Assembly: GCA_018269055.1 (NCBI GenBank)
Contig: JAFDVI010000059.1
Location: 22,079-86,078, forward strand
Direction: 5' to 3'
Source of the DNA: Acidobacteriota bacterium
Lineage (GTDB): Bacteria > Acidobacteriota > Blastocatellia > RBC074
DNA length: 64,000 bases
Shown: positions 63,309 through 64,000 of the stretch, in pieces
Position numbering within the stretch: position 1 is the stretch's first letter
Layout of the letters: each line of letters opens with the position of its first letter
Notes under the pieces: generated by a model
What the model was told of the DNA's origin: nothing
What the model saw: only the letters and a program-made list of their open reading frames with translations
The model's database searches: none
Position numbers and translations under genes: made by a program

Positions 63309-63695
63309 TTATGGTCTGGCAACTATGATTTCATTCGACCGCACTCCACGAGTTTGTTCCTGTGCTTTACGAACTCTCACCGTCGGATCGTTTTTGATCT
63401 TTTCAGTTTGCAACTTGATCTGCCTGTTGACTGCTCTGGCATCCTCTGCGCGCGTCAGAGTCAGGGCGTGAGATTTCATTGCTTCCTGCTCTGCACCCTG
63501 AGCACGTAGAAACGTCGTCACTGACAACGTCAACAATGCCAGCGTCAGCATTGCCAACCAGGCGTAATTCGGAATGCTGGGAATCCAACTTTCCACCCGA
63601 ACGCCAGCCGACGAACGTCCGCCAAATGAAGCCGTTTGAGTACGAACCGCGATTGAATTGTTTCTAGCTGAGTATGAATTGGCTACTCGTTTCAA
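63309..63695 (-). CDS. Small single-span membrane protein with coiled coil (FtsL-like topology)
   Basis: The 128 residues contain one membrane span (WLAMLTLALLTLSVTTFL) followed by a charged, probably coiled-coil stretch (AEQEAMKSHALTLTRAEDARAVNRQIKLQTEKI). The start is best placed at a TTG at 63695, directly behind GGAGGT; the open frame upstream to 63779 lacks a good site. Topology and size recall FtsL/FtsB, but no cell-division neighbours exist here. The function is unknown. Confidence 0.6.
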   Translation of the reverse strand: MKRVANSYSARNNSIAVRTQTASFGGRSSAGVRVESWIPSIPNYAWLAMLTLALLTLSVTTFLRAQGAEQEAMKSHALTLTRAEDARAVNRQIKLQTEKIKNDPTVRVRKAQEQTRGVRSNEIIVARP

Positions 63696-64000
63696 AGCAA
63701 CACCTCCAAATCTTACTGTATAAGGGTTTCCAAGCAGCAAGCATCGAACATTTCGCTCACCGCAAGCATTCTTAAGCATTCACTGCGAACCGTCACTGAG
63801 GCTGTACTGCTGTCACCTGATTGACTTAGTTTCCACAGCTTATGCCGATTGGCCGGGTCATTGGCAATAAGACACTTTTTGCTAAATGTCGTTAAAAGAG
63901 TCGCTTCCTTCTTCTTTCCGCAGAATAGCGATCTATCGAAATTTTAAGCTTGCTCCGACCACTTGAACCAAAGCCGGAAAAAAACTACCGCTGTAAAAGT
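63696..64000. other. Right-hand end of the window
   Basis: Apart from the ribosome site of the preceding minus-strand gene (GGAGGT near 63702), no gene is recognised in these 305 bp. They should hold its promoter. Confidence 0.4.

Overview
The window looks like a chromosomal segment of an acidobacterium, most plausibly of the Blastocatellia type, at a moderate GC content. The call rests on gene style rather than a marker gene. There are two very large Ser/Thr kinases that fuse a kinase, a membrane segment and a TolB-like propeller, one of them translationally coupled to an ECF sigma factor. There are also long secreted proteins with HYR, BACON and Ig-like modules, an RHS-repeat protein, a DUF4159 protein and [NiFe]-hydrogenase-like genes. 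No rRNA, tRNA, CRISPR array or replication origin was seen.

Layout. Positions 1-3800 hold the start of a leftward gene, a sensor kinase/response regulator pair and a TPR protein. Positions 3995-15324 hold the ECF sigma factor and two near-duplicate kinases. Between the kinases lie DUF2306, amidase, intradiol dioxygenase, ankyrin and alpha/beta-hydrolase genes, plus two degraded copies of one gene tail. Positions 15346-20982 (minus strand) form a compact operon of DUF1460 amidase/peptidase, glycosyltransferase, DUF4922 (HIT/GalT-like), SpoIID, a 79-residue protein and DUF4159, which looks like an undescribed muropeptide or cell-wall-sugar processing set. Positions 21026-22801 encode a secreted HYR protein.

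Positions 22958-31241 (minus strand) are the most unusual part. A hydrogenase-type small subunit is followed by two paralogous hydrogenase-type large subunits and then by a soluble four-PAS/GAF hybrid histidine kinase that starts 18 bp after the last large subunit. Both large subunits have lost the cysteine ligands of the NiFe site: the N-terminal CxxC is replaced, and the proteins stop exactly before the C-terminal CxxC. The small subunit keeps cysteines for two Fe-S clusters. This suggests a redox or gas-sensing complex built from a dead hydrogenase and feeding a kinase.

Positions 31550-42378 carry a secreted metzincin protease, an RHS protein with a small candidate immunity gene behind it, and an exported protein in front of it. 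Positions 42635-44171 are an AraC-type regulator gene split by a complete IS5-family element; removing the IS and one 3-bp duplication restores the reading frame. Positions 44643-58452 are a lipid-modifying gene cluster: an acyl-CoA reductase with a degenerate HAD domain, a second reductase, a pyruvyl-transferase-like protein, two AMP-forming ligases, enoyl-CoA hydratase, KASIII, ACP, a lipid kinase and an acyltransferase. A vapBC-type toxin/antitoxin pair sits inside it. Positions 58898-63695 carry a second giant secreted protein, which ends in the same three-repeat module as the metalloprotease, and two small membrane proteins separated by a perfect 42-bp palindrome.
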